The notes under the pieces were generated by a model that was not told the origin of the DNA, made no database searches, and saw nothing but the letters and a program-made list of their open reading frames with translations. Shown here piece after piece: positions 25,776-34,754 of a stretch of 64,000 nt of DNA (its first letter is position 1; each line of letters opens with the position of its first letter). The translations under genes and the position numbers were made by a program. This DNA is from Thalassobellus sediminis (GTDB taxonomy: Bacteria; Bacteroidota; Bacteroidia; Flavobacteriales; Flavobacteriaceae): contig NZ_JBISCD010000040.1 of assembly GCF_044386045.1 (NCBI RefSeq), forward strand, positions 1,674,001 through 1,738,000. Direction: 5' to 3'.

Positions 25776-25848
25776 TCCTGCGTAGGCAGGAATCTTATAA
25801 ATTGAAACTTATTTTAGATTGCGGATTCCTGCCTTCGCAGGAATGACA
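25770..25848. repeat. Pair of inverted palindromic repeat units (REP-like element)
   Basis: Two 25-base units (25770-25794 and 25824-25848) face each other and differ at one base. Each unit is itself a hairpin (ATTCCTGC facing GCAGGAAT around a four-base loop). The whole 79-base element can fold as one long stem or as two hairpins. It lies between the WbqC start and the lepB stop; the first unit reaches a few bases into the WbqC start region if the ATG at 25775 is used. This is a mobile repeat type seen between flavobacterial genes. Confidence 0.88.
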
Positions 25849-25860
25849 AATATTAACAAA

Positions 25861-27432
25861 TTAACTACTTTTTTTTCGTGCTCTCCATTTATTAAATCCA
25901 AATAATCCAAATAGTAAAACTATAAACGGAATGAAAACAGATGTAGCTTTTCCTGATCCGCTAACGGTAGTAAAGAAACGTTCCCATCTAGGGTTTTTGC
26001 CATCCCAACTCATCCAAATAAATACAGGTTTACCAACTACATGGTCAAAAGGAACAAATCCCCAAGCTCTTGCATCAATTGAGTTATGGCGGTTGTCACC
26101 CATCATCCAATAGTAATCTTGTTTAAAGGTATATGAAGTTGCTACTTCACCATTAATTAAAATTTGGTTGCCCTTAACTTTTAATTCGTTGCCTTCGTAT
26201 TCCGAAATAGCTCGTTTATACAATGGTAATACGTCTAGGTTTATGTCAATTGTTTTTCCTGCTTCAGGTATATATAAAGGACCAAAAAAGTCTACATTCC
26301 AATTATAATTAGGGTCATGTGGAAAAATATTTGAATCTCTTACTCCTTTCTCTTGTATATTAGGAGTAATACTAGCTACGTTAGGGTGATTTTTAAATTT
26401 AGCTAATGCTTCATCAGAAATAGCAGAAAAGTAATAAGTGTTTTTGTTATTTATAATTCCAAAACCATCTGTAATGTCGTAACGTTCTTTTAAGTATTTA
26501 GGATTAAACTGATTGGTTTTAGGTTGTACATAATAACTGAATTGTAAATGTGCGCGATCTGGTAATACATTTTTCTTGCCATTTATATAAACAAAACCAT
26601 CACGTACTTCTAAAGAATCTCCAGCAATAGCAACACAACGTTTTACTAAATTGGTTTTCTTATCTATTGGTTTGTAATAATTTCTATCAGGATGAAAGTT
26701 ATTCATATCCAACAGAGTATCTGCAGGTTGATTGAATACTACAATTTCATTTCTTTCAATTTTTTCAAATCCAGGGAATCTTAAATATGGAAGCTGTAGT
26801 TTATTTATCCATGAATTACTTCCTTTATGATCATCAAATAAATACGATTTATTTTTTAAAACAGGTATAGTATCATGCACCATAGGAGCTCCAACTGTTG
26901 TCATTGGTATTCTAGCTCCGTAATGAAACTTACTTACAAATAGAAAATCGCCTACTAATAATGATTTTTCTAATGAAGAAGAAGGGATTGTAAAAGGTTG
27001 AATAAAATACGTGTGAACAATTGTTGCTGCTACAATAGCAAATAAGATAGAACTTGTCCATTCACCAGAACCAGATTTCGGATTAATACTTCTATCTTTT
27101 ACATGTTCTACATTGGTGAAATAATTTAAATAGTAGTTGTAAAAACCAAGTGTAATAATAGATAAAAAGGTGTCTATAGGTTGGTTTTTACCAAAACTCC
27201 TTGCGGTTTCTACCCAAACTACTATAAACATAATTATGTTTACAATAGGTAAAAATAGTAGAATTACCCACCACCAAGGGCGATTAATGATTTTCATTAA
27301 AATAACACCATTGTATACTGGTACAAAAGCTTCCCAAGCTTGTCTGCCTGCTTTAATATATAGCTTCCAAGTGCCTAAACCATGTATTACTTGAATAATT
27401 AGAATGAATATAAACCATTGCATCAATGTCAT
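25861..27432 (-). CDS. lepB: Signal peptidase I, long Bacteroidota form
   Basis: LepB removes signal peptides from exported proteins. Residues 1-110 hold about four membrane helices of the DUF5684 type; the next helix (~128-146) leads to the catalytic part. The motif around the catalytic Ser is PSSSLEKSLLVGDFLFVSK (S153), with Leu after the Ser where Met is common. The general-base Lys lies in NLVKRCVAIAGDSLEV, and MMGDNRHNSIDARAWGFV is the C-terminal box. A C-terminal membrane helix ends the 523-residue protein. Next on the mRNA is the repeat element, then WbqC. Confidence 0.94.
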   Translation of the reverse strand: MTLMQWFIFILIIQVIHGLGTWKLYIKAGRQAWEAFVPVYNGVILMKIINRPWWWVILLFLPIVNIIMFIVVWVETARSFGKNQPIDTFLSIITLGFYNYYLNYFTNVEHVKDRSINPKSGSGEWTSSILFAIVAATIVHTYFIQPFTIPSSSLEKSLLVGDFLFVSKFHYGARIPMTTVGAPMVHDTIPVLKNKSYLFDDHKGSNSWINKLQLPYLRFPGFEKIERNEIVVFNQPADTLLDMNNFHPDRNYYKPIDKKTNLVKRCVAIAGDSLEVRDGFVYINGKKNVLPDRAHLQFSYYVQPKTNQFNPKYLKERYDITDGFGIINNKNTYYFSAISDEALAKFKNHPNVASITPNIQEKGVRDSNIFPHDPNYNWNVDFFGPLYIPEAGKTIDINLDVLPLYKRAISEYEGNELKVKGNQILINGEVATSYTFKQDYYWMMGDNRHNSIDARAWGFVPFDHVVGKPVFIWMSWDGKNPRWERFFTTVSGSGKATSVFIPFIVLLFGLFGFNKWRARKKSS

Positions 27433-27499
27433 AATCGTAATTTTTAATTTTTTTGTTAGTAGTTAAACTTCCTTATGTTGTTACATAAAGTTATAAGTA

Positions 27500-28207
27500 T
27501 TAACCAATATTTAACACATCGTTCATTGTGAAAACACCTGCTTTACCAACAATCCATTCAGCTGCAATTACGGCACCAAGGGCAAACCCTTGTCTGTTGT
27601 GCGCAATGTGCTCAATAGTTATTGTATCAACTTCACTTTCATAATTAACTGTATGTGTTCCGGGTACGTCTTCGATACGTTTAGCTACAATTGGAATTGT
27701 AGTGTCTTCTTTTTTTGCATCTAATTCCCAAGCTTTAAAATTAGTGTTAAATTCTATAACATCGTTTGCTAATGAGATGGCTGTCCCACTAGGAGCATCA
27801 AGCTTTTTAGTATGATGAATTTCTTCCATTGAAACATTGTATTGTTTCAAATTACTCATCATTTTTGCTAATGTTTTATTTAACTCGAAAAATATATTAA
27901 CTCCTAAACTATAATTAGAAGTGTAAATAAATGCGCCCTTTTTTTCTTTACATAAAGCCACTGCATTATCATAATTTTCTAACCAACCCGTTGTTCCAGA
28001 AATAACAGGAACATTATTATTTAAACAATTAGATATGTTGTTGAAAGCAACGTTAGGTATGCTAAAATCTATAGCAACATCTGCTTTTGTTATATCGTAA
28101 TCTCTATCATCTTTGTCAACCTTTAAAACAATATTATGTCCACGTTTAATGGCAATTTGTTCTATGGTTTGTCCCATTCTTCCGTATCCTAGTAAAGCAA
28201 TGTTCAT
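27500..28207 (-). CDS. dapB: 4-hydroxy-tetrahydrodipicolinate reductase
   Basis: DapB reduces the product of DapA with NAD(P)H in lysine and diaminopimelate synthesis. The nucleotide-binding start is MNIALLGYGRMGQTIEQIA; the active-site segment is EEIHHTKKLDAPSGTA. With 235 residues it is shorter than the E. coli enzyme (273) and lacks part of the N-terminal region, as is usual in this phylum. It follows the DUF5683 gene after 2 bases. Confidence 0.94.
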   Translation of the reverse strand: MNIALLGYGRMGQTIEQIAIKRGHNIVLKVDKDDRDYDITKADVAIDFSIPNVAFNNISNCLNNNVPVISGTTGWLENYDNAVALCKEKKGAFIYTSNYSLGVNIFFELNKTLAKMMSNLKQYNVSMEEIHHTKKLDAPSGTAISLANDVIEFNTNFKAWELDAKKEDTTIPIVAKRIEDVPGTHTVNYESEVDTITIEHIAHNRQGFALGAVIAAEWIVGKAGVFTMNDVLNIG

Positions 28208-28209
28208 AA

Positions 28210-28824
28210 TTAAAATTTAAAATTTAAGGTTAATCCGAGATTGCCTGTTGCATCAATCTCATTCATTTTATAATGTGGTGTTAAAGATAAGTTTTCATCG
28301 ACATTAAATTGCATTAAATGCGATGATACATTGGCTTCAATAATATTTAAAGCATAAATACCCACAAGTGCCAAAAGTGTCATTTCTTTATTCTTTCTAT
28401 AGAATTTTTGAGCTCTTTCAAGGCCTTCTGTAGTTACTCTTGGAGTATCTAATGGTTCACCTTGAGAATCAAGATAAAACTCATCATTTTTAAAGCCAGC
28501 TAATCTACTTTTATAAGCATCTCTATATCTATTGTATTCTTTAGTATTGTTGGTGTAAAAGTAGATTCCAGTACCTAGAGCTGCATAAACAAGTGGTATT
28601 TTCCAATACTGTTTATTGTAGGCTTGTCCTAAACCAGGTAAAACAGCAGAATAAAAAGCGGCTTTAGCCGGAGATAATGGATTTATAGGTTCGTTAATAG
28701 TAACAAGCGAATCTATAACGATCTCTTTTTTAGGCTTTTGTTTTTTTGTTTTTTTTTCTTGTCCAATTATTGAAAAGCAAAAAAGTAATGCGAATAGACT
28801 TGCTATTATGAATTTATTTGGCAC
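28210..28824 (-). CDS. DUF5683 exported protein
   Basis: This 204-residue protein has a signal peptide (FIIASLFALLFCFSIIG) and then the DUF5683 segment NPLSPAKAAFYSAVLPGLGQAYNKQYWKIPLVYAALGTGIYFYTNN, with two hydrophobic helices and a beta-rich C-terminus ending LGLTLNFKF. The ending with Phe suggests an outer-membrane location. The function is unknown. Its start overlaps the parB end by 11 bases and the whole parA-parB-DUF5683-dapB-lepB order is probably one transcript. Confidence 0.8.
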   Translation of the reverse strand: MPNKFIIASLFALLFCFSIIGQEKKTKKQKPKKEIVIDSLVTINEPINPLSPAKAAFYSAVLPGLGQAYNKQYWKIPLVYAALGTGIYFYTNNTKEYNRYRDAYKSRLAGFKNDEFYLDSQGEPLDTPRVTTEGLERAQKFYRKNKEMTLLALVGIYALNIIEANVSSHLMQFNVDENLSLTPHYKMNEIDATGNLGLTLNFKF

Positions 28825-29731
28825 CTTGAACTAATTTTTTAATACGATTAAAATCTTCTTCTGAATGAAAAGGAATGGTTATTTTTCCTTTACCGTTCTT
28901 AGAGACTTTAACGTCAATTTTATGACCAAAGTATTCTGAGAATGTACTAACACCTTTTTTTATAAACTTTGGAAGTTCTTCTACCTCATCTTCTTTCTTC
29001 TTTGAAGGTACTTTTACTTTGTCGTTATCATTAAAGTTACGCACCATAACTTCAGTGTCTCTAACTGATAGTTTATTAGATAATACTTTTTCATATATAT
29101 CTAATTGTGTTGCTTGGTCTTCAATAGTTATTAAAGCACGGCCGTGTCCCATATATATAAAACCATCTCGCATACCAGTTTGTATGATAGGATCTAATCT
29201 TAGTAAACGTAAATAGTTTGTGATGGTAGAACGTTTTTTTCCAACACGTTCGCTCATTTGCTCTTGTGTTAAATTAATTTCATCAATTAAACGTTGGTAT
29301 GATAATGCAATTTCTATAGGATCTAAATCTTGACGTTGAATGTTTTCAACAAGTGCCATTTCTAATGATTCTTGATCATTAGCAATTCTTACGTAAGACG
29401 TAATGGTTTCTAATCCTAATAATTTAGTAGCTCTAAAACGACGTTCTCCTGAAACTAATTGGTATTTGTTGAAGCCTAGTTTTCTAACAGTTATAGGCTG
29501 AATAATGCCTAGTTCTTTAATAGAAGAAGCCAATTCGCGTAACGATTCTTCGCTAAAATTAGTTCGAGGTTGAAACGGGTTAACTTCAATAAAATCAATG
29601 TCTAATTCAATAATATTACCAATTACTTTATCAGCATTTTTATCTTGAACAGATTGTATGTCGTTGCTAGGGTCGCTTAAAAGAGCCGATAAACCTCTAC
29701 CTAAAGCTTGTTTTTTGGTTGCCTTAGCCAT
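28814..29731 (-). CDS. parB: Chromosome partitioning protein ParB
   Basis: ParB binds parS near the origin and spreads by CTP-dependent sliding. The 305-residue protein has the family start ALGRGLSALL, the CTP-binding boxes NPFQPRTNF and GERRFRATKLLG, then ENIQRQDLDPIEIALSYQRL and a helix-turn-helix (LTQEQMSERVGKKRSTITNYLRLLRL). The C-terminal dimer domain contains IDVKVSKNGKGKITIPF. No parS site was recognised in the window. Confidence 0.95.
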   Translation of the reverse strand: MAKATKKQALGRGLSALLSDPSNDIQSVQDKNADKVIGNIIELDIDFIEVNPFQPRTNFSEESLRELASSIKELGIIQPITVRKLGFNKYQLVSGERRFRATKLLGLETITSYVRIANDQESLEMALVENIQRQDLDPIEIALSYQRLIDEINLTQEQMSERVGKKRSTITNYLRLLRLDPIIQTGMRDGFIYMGHGRALITIEDQATQLDIYEKVLSNKLSVRDTEVMVRNFNDNDKVKVPSKKKEDEVEELPKFIKKGVSTFSEYFGHKIDVKVSKNGKGKITIPFHSEEDFNRIKKLVQGAK

Positions 29732-29734
29732 AAT

Positions 29735-30499
29735 TTAGGAGTTTTTATTGATAATTTCTTTTGCCAAACTTAAGTAATTACTTGCTCCTTTACTAGCAGC
29801 ATCATAATTAATTATGCTTTCACCATAGCTTGGAGCCTCACTTAAGCGTACGTTACGTTGTATAATGGTTTGGAAAACCATATCGTTAAAGTGTTTTTGT
29901 ACTTCTTCAACCACTTGATTAGATAATCGTAAGCGCGAATCGTACATGGTAAGTAATAAGCCTTCAATATCTAATTCTGGATTATGAATTTTTTGAACAC
30001 TCTTAATTGTGTTTAGTAACTTGCCTAAACCTTCTAGTGCAAAATATTCACATTGTATAGGTATTACTACAGCATCAGCAGCCGTTAAAGCATTTAGTGT
30101 TAATAAGCCTAACGATGGCGCACAATCAATTATAATATAGTCATAATCGTTTTTAATTTCTTGTAATGCTTTTTTTAGCATGTATTCGCGTTCTTCTTTA
30201 TCAACAAGCTCTATTTCGATAGCAACTAAGTCAATATGCGACGGAATAATATCTAAGTTTGGTGTTTCTGTTTTAATAATAGCTTCTTTTGCTGAATTTG
30301 AATGTTCTAAAAGTTGGTAGGTTCCTATCTCAACAGATTCTACATCAATTCCAATTCCAGAAGTTGCATTTGCTTGAGGGTCAGCATCAATAAGTAATAC
30401 TTTTTTTTCTAGAACGCCTAGTGAAGCGGCTAGGTTTATAGATGTTGTTGTTTTTCCAACACCTCCTTTTTGGTTAGCAATTGCAATGATTTTACCCAT
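29735..30499 (-). CDS. parA: Chromosome partitioning ATPase ParA
   Basis: ParA is a Walker-type ATPase that moves ParB-bound origins. The deviant Walker A motif is KGGVGKTTTSINLAAS (residues ~11-26), the Walker B region is IIIDCAPSLGLLTLNAL, and LLIDADPQANAT is conserved in the family. It has 254 residues and lies 3 bases upstream of parB. It is the first gene of the minus-strand group and no TAnnTTTG element is obvious in its 195-base upstream gap. Confidence 0.95.
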   Translation of the reverse strand: MGKIIAIANQKGGVGKTTTSINLAASLGVLEKKVLLIDADPQANATSGIGIDVESVEIGTYQLLEHSNSAKEAIIKTETPNLDIIPSHIDLVAIEIELVDKEEREYMLKKALQEIKNDYDYIIIDCAPSLGLLTLNALTAADAVVIPIQCEYFALEGLGKLLNTIKSVQKIHNPELDIEGLLLTMYDSRLRLSNQVVEEVQKHFNDMVFQTIIQRNVRLSEAPSYGESIINYDAASKGASNYLSLAKEIINKNS

Positions 30500-30695
30500 T
30501 AAATGATTTGGTTTTATTAACGGTAAAAATACGATTATTTATGAGGAATAAAAATGGATTATGTTAAGAACGTACAGTCTATTATTAAAATAGATATATT
30601 TGGATATATTTTTATGTTTTTAATCTCTTTTTTAAGGTTTTATATGCTATACTGTACCTGTAAAAAAAATATTTATTAGTGGTTTTATTTTTTCC

Positions 30696-31340
30696 TTATA
30701 AAATCATCTTTTGTAGAAATAAATCGAAGTTAGCTTCAAATCCAGTTAATAATTGCACATAAATAGTTTTTTTGTTTGAAGACACGACATATGATGAATT
30801 AAAGCTAGTTGATTTTTTTTTATAATTGTCAATTCTATGTATTGCTTTAAAAATTTGAACATTTGAGTTACTATTGTATTTAGCTGTTATTTTAGTAAAC
30901 TCTAAATCGGTTTTTTTAGAAACCTTTTTGTTATTCATAGATATTAAACCCAAAATATATTGTGCATCTTGTTTGTTTAGTGGCATATATGGCATGGTGT
31001 TTATTGTATATGTAGAGCGTGTGTCTTCCTCAAAAAAAATATAAAAATTACCTTTCATTTGTTTTAAATGTTGTAGACGTTTTATTTCTAATTGATAATC
31101 TTCTTTGGTTGTTAATGAATCTAATAAATGCTGATATTCTGCTATTGAATATTTTTTAAAGCTTTCTGGTAGATAAATTTTTATACCATCATCACTTAGA
31201 AAATGATAGGTTCCTTTTATGTCTTTAATATTATCAATATTAATCCAATTATTTATATCTGATGGCATTCTTAAACAGGAAACCATGAATAAAGGAATTA
31301 CAATTAAAAAGAATGATGTTATTGAGTTTTTTTTATTCAA
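30696..31340 (-). CDS. Unknown lipoprotein 1
   Basis: This 214-residue protein has a signal peptide with lipobox (LFMVSCLRMP, Cys at ~22). The mature part is polar, with GTYHFLSDDGIKIYLPESFKKYS and KGNFYIFFEEDTRSTYTINT, and looks beta-rich. I do not recognise the family. It lies 48 bases downstream of another lipoprotein gene and with it occupies the place after mutA where the second mutase subunit might be expected. Confidence 0.65.
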   Translation of the reverse strand: MNKKNSITSFFLIVIPLFMVSCLRMPSDINNWINIDNIKDIKGTYHFLSDDGIKIYLPESFKKYSIAEYQHLLDSLTTKEDYQLEIKRLQHLKQMKGNFYIFFEEDTRSTYTINTMPYMPLNKQDAQYILGLISMNNKKVSKKTDLEFTKITAKYNSNSNVQIFKAIHRIDNYKKKSTSFNSSYVVSSNKKTIYVQLLTGFEANFDLFLQKMIL

Positions 31341-31388
31341 TAGGTATAATAATGTTTATCTTGTAATAATTAATTATGTAAATAAATT

Positions 31389-31988
31389 CTATTTCTCAAA
31401 ATTTAATTTAGATAAATCTAAGTTAAATAAATTGGCATAAAATAAATCGAAGGCTACATATGATGCTAAATGTTTGTCTGAAATCACATTTCTATATTTT
31501 GTAGCTAATGGTGAAGCAAATAACTTTGGACTCATGCTATTTGTTGATAAAAGCGCATTAAATGTTGTTTTTAAATTTTCATCTTTTAAATTCTCTGCAA
31601 TACATTTTATAAGCTTACTATTATAATTTAAATGACTTTTTGTGTTGTTAGCATCCCATAAATCATTGTCTTGCTTTAGTGTCTTAAAAATATTTGAAGT
31701 ATGTTCTGAAATGATTTCTTCATATTTAGCTCTTCCATAACGAGCATTTCTAATAAACTGGCTATAAGCTTGAATTAAAGATGGGTTTGGTTTGTTTTTA
31801 CTATAAAAAATTAAGATATCATTTTCAAATGAATACAATGCTTCATTATATAATTTTGAATTGACATCAGTGCATGTTAAAGCAATGGATTTGTCACTAT
31901 ATTTAAATTCAGGTAACGTGTTTTCGTTTTTACAACTTAGTAAAGTCATTCCTAAAAATAATGCAATAAGTTTTAAATTTGAGTTCAT
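31389..31988 (-). CDS. Unknown lipoprotein 2
   Basis: This is a lipoprotein of about 199 residues (lipobox GMTLLSCKNE). ATG 31988 (MNSNLKLIALFLGM) gives a standard signal sequence and a 1-base gap to the mutA stop; ATG 32000 would overlap mutA by 11 bases. The mature part is mostly helical (SLIQAYSQFIRNARYGRAKYEEIISEH). No family is recognised. It is probably translated from the mutA mRNA. Confidence 0.62.
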   Translation of the reverse strand: MNSNLKLIALFLGMTLLSCKNENTLPEFKYSDKSIALTCTDVNSKLYNEALYSFENDILIFYSKNKPNPSLIQAYSQFIRNARYGRAKYEEIISEHTSNIFKTLKQDNDLWDANNTKSHLNYNSKLIKCIAENLKDENLKTTFNALLSTNSMSPKLFASPLATKYRNVISDKHLASYVAFDLFYANLFNLDLSKLNFEK

Positions 31989-31989
31989 G

Positions 31990-33363
31990 TTAAAGTTCAT
32001 TTTTTAATCGTTTTTGTTCTAATGTTTCTGATAATCGTTTTTCTATTATAGGTTCAATCAATGTTTTTCTTTGATTGGTTTTTACAAAAGGATAAATTTC
32101 TAGTTCATTTTTCATATTATCATTAGGGTTAACATGTTTATTGGTGCCTAATAATATACTTTTACCTCTATCAAAAAGTTGTTGTTCTTTTGTTGCACTT
32201 TCTTTTATTTTTCTTTGGATAGTGCCTGCTTTTAATTGTTTTAAAAAACCACCGCTTTTCTCGATATCTTTAAATAATTCTAAGCCTTTTTCTGCTAATT
32301 GATTTGTTAACGATTCAATATAATAAGCACCATCGGTAGGGTTGTCAATTTTATCAAAATAGCTTTCATGTTTTAAAACTAATAGTTGATTTCTGGCTAT
32401 ACGTTCTCCAAATTCATTGTTTTTATGAAAAAGGGAATCGTAAGGCGCATTATAAATAGTATTTGCACCACCTAAAATAGCACTCATACACTCTGTGGTA
32501 GTTCGTAACATATTAGTATTATAATCGTATAATGTTTTGTTACGTATAGAAGGTGTTGCTGTAATGTGGCAATTCGTGTTTATTTTATATTTTGAAGCCA
32601 ACGTTTTCCAGAGTAATCGAAGCGCTCGTAGTTTTGCAATTTCGAAAAAGTAGTTTGAGCCAACAGTTATGTTGAAATTGATGTTAATAGATTCTTTTTC
32701 TTCACTAGTAAGCGTAGTGTCTAAGTGGTTTAAATATTCGTTTGCATGGGCTAATGCATATCCTAATTGTTGTACTATAGTTGCTCCCGCATTTTGATAT
32801 AACGATGCATTAATACTTAAAGATTTTGTTTGTTTTACAATAGCATCAAATTGAGAGAAGTCATCCTTAAGATTGTTGAACCAGTTTCCTGTTTTTACAA
32901 GATTTCCAATAATATCTGTATGATAATAGATTTTTGCTTTCGCGGAAATAGTAGAAATAATCTTGATAAAATTGATAGATAAAAATTGTAATTCAAAATG
33001 AATTGAAGTCGTATTTAAATCGATGTTTTTTAATAAAATTTCAATTGAAACCGTTTCAGAAGGAATAATAAATTTGATACTATCGGCACCTCTTTTAATA
33101 GCACTAATGGCTTTTAAATTTGATTTCTCAACATTAGCGACAAAAATAGATTGACAAATCTTCCATTCCGTTGTTTTAGTGTTTGATGTGGTTAAGCCTT
33201 CATGCAAATCATCGGCATTGTAAAATGGTTTAACCGAAATATCTTCAGAAGTCTTCCAAATAAGGGTACTGTTATAATCAGCTCCTTTTAAATCAAACTG
33301 AATTTTTTGTTTCCATTGCTTTGATGAAACCGAATCAAATTCATTAAATAACCGTTTAGTCAT
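31990..33363 (-). CDS. mutA: Methylmalonyl-CoA mutase small (beta) subunit
   Basis: The 457-residue protein matches the small, non-catalytic subunit of methylmalonyl-CoA mutase. It begins FNEFDSVSSKQWKQKIQFDLKGADYNSTLIWKT, has RLLWKTLASKYKINTNCHITATPSIRNKTLYDYNTNMLRTT and DGAYYIESLTNQLAEKGLELFKDIEKSGGF, all typical of the barrel domain. There is no cobalamin-binding DxHxxG domain. The large catalytic subunit, usually encoded next to it, is not in this window (see findings). It overlaps the FtsB-like gene by 8 bases. Confidence 0.88.
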   Translation of the reverse strand: MTKRLFNEFDSVSSKQWKQKIQFDLKGADYNSTLIWKTSEDISVKPFYNADDLHEGLTTSNTKTTEWKICQSIFVANVEKSNLKAISAIKRGADSIKFIIPSETVSIEILLKNIDLNTTSIHFELQFLSINFIKIISTISAKAKIYYHTDIIGNLVKTGNWFNNLKDDFSQFDAIVKQTKSLSINASLYQNAGATIVQQLGYALAHANEYLNHLDTTLTSEEKESININFNITVGSNYFFEIAKLRALRLLWKTLASKYKINTNCHITATPSIRNKTLYDYNTNMLRTTTECMSAILGGANTIYNAPYDSLFHKNNEFGERIARNQLLVLKHESYFDKIDNPTDGAYYIESLTNQLAEKGLELFKDIEKSGGFLKQLKAGTIQRKIKESATKEQQLFDRGKSILLGTNKHVNPNDNMKNELEIYPFVKTNQRKTLIEPIIEKRLSETLEQKRLKNEL

Positions 33364-33682
33364 TTTGTTTTACTTTTAAACTGTCTTCGTATTCAATTAT
33401 AAAAATTTCTTCATTGTCGCGTTTCATATAATATTCTTCACGAGCAAATTTTTCTAAGCCTTTTTCTGTACTTAATTTTTTTATGCCTTTTTTGTCCTTC
33501 TCTATTTCTCTGTCGTAATATTTTTTTTCAGCTTCAAGGTCATTAATATCATTATTCAATTCGTTGTGAATGAACCATGAATTGGTGTCAAAAAAAATCA
33601 TCCAAACAGCAAAAATTGCTAGAATTAAAACGTACCAGTTTTTAAATGGTTTTAAATATTTATTTTGATTGAATTTTGCCAC
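33356..33682 (-). CDS. FtsB/DivIC-like septum formation protein
   Basis: This 108-residue protein has a short cytoplasmic start, one membrane helix (WYVLILAIFAVWMIFF, ~residues 17-32) and a periplasmic coiled coil (ELNNDINDLEAEKKYYDREIEKDKKGI) followed by STEKGLEKFAREEYYMKRDNEEIFIIEYED. This is the topology of FtsB and DivIC, which join FtsL and FtsQ in the division complex. It lies directly after udk with no gap. Confidence 0.87.
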   Translation of the reverse strand: MAKFNQNKYLKPFKNWYVLILAIFAVWMIFFDTNSWFIHNELNNDINDLEAEKKYYDREIEKDKKGIKKLSTEKGLEKFAREEYYMKRDNEEIFIIEYEDSLKVKQND

Positions 33683-34288
33683 TTAGAGTTTTTCGTTTAT
33701 TATGGTGCGAACAATATCTATCGCAACCGTGTTGTGTTTGTTGTTTGGTATAATAATATCTGCATACTCTTTCATAGGTTCAATAAACTGATCGTGCATT
33801 GGTTTTAATGTAGTTTGGTATCTTGTTAAAACTTCATCAATATCTCTACCACGTTCTGTTATATCTCGTTTTAGCCTTCTGATTAAACGCTCGTCAGTAT
33901 CAGCATGTACAAATATTTTAATATCAAAAAGGTCTCGTAATTCTGGATTGGTTAAAATTAAGATGCCTTCAACAATCATTACCTTTCTGGGGTGCGTTAA
34001 AACAGTATCACCTGTTCTGTTATGTTTAACGAACGAATAAACAGGTTGGTGTATAACTTCGTTATTTTTTAATGCTTTTAAATGATTTGTTAACAGATCA
34101 AAATCTATAGACCTAGGATGATCAAAATTTATTTTAACCCGTTCCTCATAGGATAAATGCGTGGTGTCTTTATAATAAGAATCCTGAGAAATAATACCTA
34201 ATTCACCTTCAGGAAGTTCATTTAGTATTTTGTTTACAACCGTAGTTTTTCCGCAGCCAGTACCACCTGCAATTCCTATAATTAACAT
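33683..34288 (-). CDS. udk: Uridine kinase
   Basis: Udk phosphorylates uridine and cytidine in pyrimidine salvage. The 201-residue protein has the P-loop IGIAGGTGCGKTTVVNKIL (residues ~4-22), ISQDSYYKDTTHLSYEERVKINFDHPRSIDF, and MIVEGILIL followed by RRLKRDITERGRDI. It opens the group udk-ftsB-mutA-lipoprotein. Confidence 0.95.
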   Translation of the reverse strand: MLIIGIAGGTGCGKTTVVNKILNELPEGELGIISQDSYYKDTTHLSYEERVKINFDHPRSIDFDLLTNHLKALKNNEVIHQPVYSFVKHNRTGDTVLTHPRKVMIVEGILILTNPELRDLFDIKIFVHADTDERLIRRLKRDITERGRDIDEVLTRYQTTLKPMHDQFIEPMKEYADIIIPNNKHNTVAIDIVRTIINEKL

Positions 34289-34353
34289 GTTTGTTATTTA
34301 ATTAGCTTTTTACAAAGTTAGTTAAATGTATAGTTTTATAAAGGTAATCGCTT

Positions 34354-34749
34354 TTATTTTTTAATTTTAGAAACTTCTTCTTCAGTAACTAATTTTTCGT
34401 TTTTATTTCCCCAACTGTTATAAATATAATTCATAACATCTGCAACTTCATCGTCACTTAAGCCTAAAGCTGTCATAGTATTATTGTATGTTTCGTTATT
34501 AACTGTTATCTTGCCATTTAACCCAAATTTAATTGCCTTAATACTGGCTTCCCTATTTTTTAATAAGTAGTCTGACTTTGCAAGTGGTGGATAAATCTTT
34601 CTAACTCCTGTTCCATTTGGTAAATGACACGAGATACAAAAATCGGTATATATTTCGCTACCTCTATCTATGCTTGCTTTTAAATCATTACTTTGAGAGT
34701 TACATGAAAATGAAACTGCTACAATTAAACTTAAAAATAATATTTTCAT
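34354..34749 (-). CDS. Class I cytochrome c lipoprotein
   Basis: This 131-residue exported protein has a lipobox (SFSC16) and one c-type haem motif, C38-ISCH42; M92 in NTMTALGLSDDEV is the likely sixth ligand. The fold is that of the small cytochrome c domain. It lies 5 bases after the aldose dehydrogenase gene, which makes it the likely electron acceptor for that enzyme, handing electrons on to the respiratory chain. Confidence 0.9.
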   Translation of the reverse strand: MKILFLSLIVAVSFSCNSQSNDLKASIDRGSEIYTDFCISCHLPNGTGVRKIYPPLAKSDYLLKNREASIKAIKFGLNGKITVNNETYNNTMTALGLSDDEVADVMNYIYNSWGNKNEKLVTEEEVSKIKK

Positions 34750-34754
34750 GTGTT

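Noticed and set aside
28814..30499. A parS site near parAB
   Set aside because: No GTTTCACGTGAAAC-like palindrome was seen; the only CACGTG noted lies in the TonB receptor gene and lacks the flanks.
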